Shown here piece after piece: positions 6,346-8,200 of a DNA stretch of 8,200 nt (its first letter is position 1; each line of letters begins with the position of its first letter). This stretch comes from Leptospiraceae bacterium (GTDB lineage Bacteria; Spirochaetota; Leptospiria; Turneriellales; Turneriellaceae). The translations under genes were made by a program, and so were the position numbers. Where the stretch lies: assembly GCA_025057195.1 (NCBI GenBank), contig JANWWX010000046.1, positions 1 through 8,200 of the forward strand, read 5' to 3'. The notes beneath the pieces are model-generated. The model was not told the DNA's origin. It saw nothing but the letters and a program-made list of their open reading frames with translations, and ran no database searches.

Positions 6346-7857
6346 TTATGTTTCCTCCCCACTTTTACCCATGCCACGCTTTGCCAGTGCTATTTTTCCC
6401 CACAAAAAGCGCAGTGCCTTTTTGAGCCGTCGCCAGAAAAAAAGGCCGAGCAAAACAATCACTGTGGGCACGGCCACAGCCGTGAAGATGCGCCACATCG
6501 CCACCTGATCAGCAGCGCTCGTCACTTGGTAAACGCTGGCCAGTGCATCGATCAGGCTCAGGATCAACGTCGGCACACCGACCAGTGCCCCATAGATGCC
6601 GACCCGGATATCGAGCTCCCGTGTGCGCTGCATGATCACATAATTGTGCATTTCGGTTATCTCTTCTTTGACTTCGGTATAAAGTGGCTCAATTTGGAAT
6701 ACCTGCTGGCAAAGTGTGTAAAAACGGTGGTGGGTGCGCTTGTGGGCTATTTGCCCAAAAAGGCCGCGGGCTGTGAAAAAAAGTAGCTTTTCGCGGATCT
6801 GCTCGAAATTTTTTTCATGCGCAGTTGGGTCTTCTGTGTGCACAGAGGGCCAACTTTTTGTCACTTCATCAGAAAGCTCGATCAGGATGTAGCGTTGGCT
6901 GAGCGATAAAATCCACAAGAAAAAATAGATTTTACGCAGATAATCCGGCAGCGTCGTTCGGTAAAATTCGGAGTCTGGGTATTCTGCCGCCAAAAATCCG
7001 GCACTTTCTAAGCTGACAAAAAACCACTGCTTTTCCTGATATTGCAAAAATCCAGGAGCATCGTCAGCGGCATCCTGTGGCGAGATGGCAAAAACTTCAT
7101 TGGCGTGGAATAAATTGAGCACCTGCTGGCGCAGCCTGGCCAACGAGACTTGCTCTTTCAATCCAGATCCTATGAATAGCGCAGCATAGACCAAAAACTG
7201 GCCAGGAATAAACACCTCACGCCATGAAAACTGGGGTAACTTTGCGCGAAATCCTGCCAAGATTGCATCCGCGATCACACTCAAGCGGAAATTTTCAGGC
7301 TTGCCCTGTGGCAAATGTGGCTGGAAAAACTCTGGAATAAATTCCTCTTCATGGCCATGTTCTTTGCGACGCAGGACGCGCAGTTTCCGACTGCGTTTCC
7401 CGCTGCCAGAGAAACGCGCATAGTGTAGGAAATCCAGCCAATCGACGATCTGCTCCGAGTGCGGTGCCAGTTCAAATACCAAAAAACCTGTCCCAACCGA
7501 AAAAAGGCAAAGCTGTATGTCATGGATCAGGAAACTTATTTCCCGCTGTGGGGTAGCCAATCGCCAATTTCCCTGTTGGCTGGCAAAGACTGCATTTTTC
7601 TGCAATGCCTGGCTGGTCGCACGCCAGGCACACGCCAGCGGATTACTGCTACTTTCCATGTGACGCGAGATGTGCGGCAGCAAATCTTCCTGCGGCAAAT
7701 GCAGTGGTTCCCACAGGTGTTTTCCTGGAGACCATTCGGCCGCTGCCACTGCCGCACGCAGGCCAGAAAAATTGCGGCTATCGAAGCCAAAAGGATAGAC
7801 CAACCGCACAAAAGATTGTGCTGCGATATTGATGCCATGGAATTTTGCGGCTTCCAC
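6346..7857 (-). CDS. Two-helix membrane protein with CorA-like layout, unknown function
   Basis: The 503-residue protein starts at GTG 7857. Residues 1 to about 410 are soluble and mixed alpha/beta, with a basic linker near 150-170 (GSGKRSRKLRVLRRKEHGHE). A long helical run leads into the membrane (EPLYTEVKEEITEMHNYVIM, near 389-409). Two membrane helices follow at about 419-440 (VGIYGALVGVPTLILSLIDA) and 457-475, joined by a loop of about 16 residues, then a strongly basic tail (RRLKKALRFLWGKIALAKR) that should be cytoplasmic. A helical stalk, two C-terminal spans and both ends inside is the CorA-type layout, but the GMN signature between the helices is absent, so magnesium transport should not be assumed. 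It starts 2 nt after the upstream gene's stop with no Shine-Dalgarno site, so coupled translation is likely; the exact start is uncertain because the frame is open further upstream. Confidence 0.88.
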   Translation of the reverse strand: MEAAKFHGINIAAQSFVRLVYPFGFDSRNFSGLRAAVAAAEWSPGKHLWEPLHLPQEDLLPHISRHMESSSNPLACAWRATSQALQKNAVFASQQGNWRLATPQREISFLIHDIQLCLFSVGTGFLVFELAPHSEQIVDWLDFLHYARFSGSGKRSRKLRVLRRKEHGHEEEFIPEFFQPHLPQGKPENFRLSVIADAILAGFRAKLPQFSWREVFIPGQFLVYAALFIGSGLKEQVSLARLRQQVLNLFHANEVFAISPQDAADDAPGFLQYQEKQWFFVSLESAGFLAAEYPDSEFYRTTLPDYLRKIYFFLWILSLSQRYILIELSDEVTKSWPSVHTEDPTAHEKNFEQIREKLLFFTARGLFGQIAHKRTHHRFYTLCQQVFQIEPLYTEVKEEITEMHNYVIMQRTRELDIRVGIYGALVGVPTLILSLIDALASVYQVTSAADQVAMWRIFTAVAVPTVIVLLGLFFWRRLKKALRFLWGKIALAKRGMGKSGEET

Positions 7858-7859
7858 TA

Positions 7860-8200
7860 TTAGCCGGTCTGGCTGCTTAGAAACTCACGCAGCGGCACAC
7901 GCTCGTCGTAAAGCACATAGGCCAGGTCACGGAACCGCGTGGTGGCAACATAAAATTGGTTAAACTGGATGTTGGCCATGGTGAGATCAATATTGTCATA
8001 GAGCTTTTGCCGATCTTCTTGGATTTTGGCGATTTTTTGCTGCAGCTCGTTTTTAATCGCTTCACGCATTTTCATGCATTTGCGCAGCACCATCGCCGAT
8101 GCCTGCCCTGGCTCGCGGTTTTTAACAAACTCCAATGTATTAATCACAGAGGCAACCGAGGTGTGTGTCGCCCAGTTGCGAATGAGGGAAATACCACCTG
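7860..8200 (-). CDS. C-terminal part of an unknown helical protein, N-terminus beyond window
   Basis: The frame is open from the window edge to the TAA at 7862-7860, giving 112 visible residues (GGISLIRNWATHTSVASVIN at the front, LREFLSSQTG at the end). A GTG at 8147 would give a 95-residue protein, but the reading frame continues upstream without a stop and with sensible residues, so this is most likely the end of a longer gene. Residues about 46-70 (REAIKNELQQKIAKIQEDRQ) form a charged helical, coiled-coil-like segment. A Phe/Tyr-rich part follows (IQFNQFYVATTRFRDLAYVL). No membrane span, signal or catalytic motif is visible. The 2-nt spacing to the CorA-like gene shows that the two form one transcription unit and suggests they act together. 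I do not recognise the family. Confidence 0.8.
   Translation of the reverse strand, partial: GGISLIRNWATHTSVASVINTLEFVKNREPGQASAMVLRKCMKMREAIKNELQQKIAKIQEDRQKLYDNIDLTMANIQFNQFYVATTRFRDLAYVLYDERVPLREFLSSQTG

Overview
The window comes from a bacterial chromosome of moderate GC. Coding density is high, with three convergent or divergent gene blocks and no tRNA, rRNA, insertion sequence or CRISPR. The organism cannot be fixed from this sequence. The two unknown genes in the middle (5315-6328) remind me of Leptospira-group spirochaete proteins, and a GC-richer relative such as Leptonema or Turneriella would fit. That is an impression from memory, not a search result.

Left part (1-5241): a divergent locus built from three families that occur together across many bacteria. 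Leftward is a large transglutaminase-like protein fused to a DUF2126 domain (1-2727); its C-terminus lies beyond the window. Rightward are a circularly permuted ATP-grasp protein (2830-4281) and, 6 nt later, an alpha-E helical protein (4288-5241). Comparative genomics has proposed that this set forms peptide or amide bonds on an unknown peptide or protein (ATP-grasp and amidoligase chemistry), with the transglutaminase-like domain cutting or transferring amides. The proteasome-like Anbu peptidase, often a neighbour, is not in the window.

The 102-nt divergent control region (2728-2829) holds the most striking non-coding structure. It is a 37-bp interrupted dyad whose two halves each read as a sigma-54-like -24/-12 element (GG-N10-GC), one per direction. 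The leftward element would put transcription start about 2 nt before the ATG of a gene with no Shine-Dalgarno site. The rightward gene has a strong purine-rich ribosome binding site, which fixes its start at 2830 rather than at an upstream ATG.

Middle part (5242-6328): a short gap, an overlooked 52-codon ORF rich in Gln, Ala and Glu (5315-5473), and a 270-residue Lys/Glu-rich helical protein (5516-6328) whose first 240 nt have lower GC than the genes to the left. Both are on the same strand as the ATP-grasp/alpha-E pair and could be read with it.

Right part (6346-8200, minus strand): a 503-residue protein with a large soluble N-terminal part and two C-terminal membrane helices in a CorA-like layout, but without the CorA GMN signature. 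It is preceded 2 nt upstream by the end of a helical, coiled-coil-like protein that runs off the window. These two are very likely co-transcribed and I do not recognise either by name.
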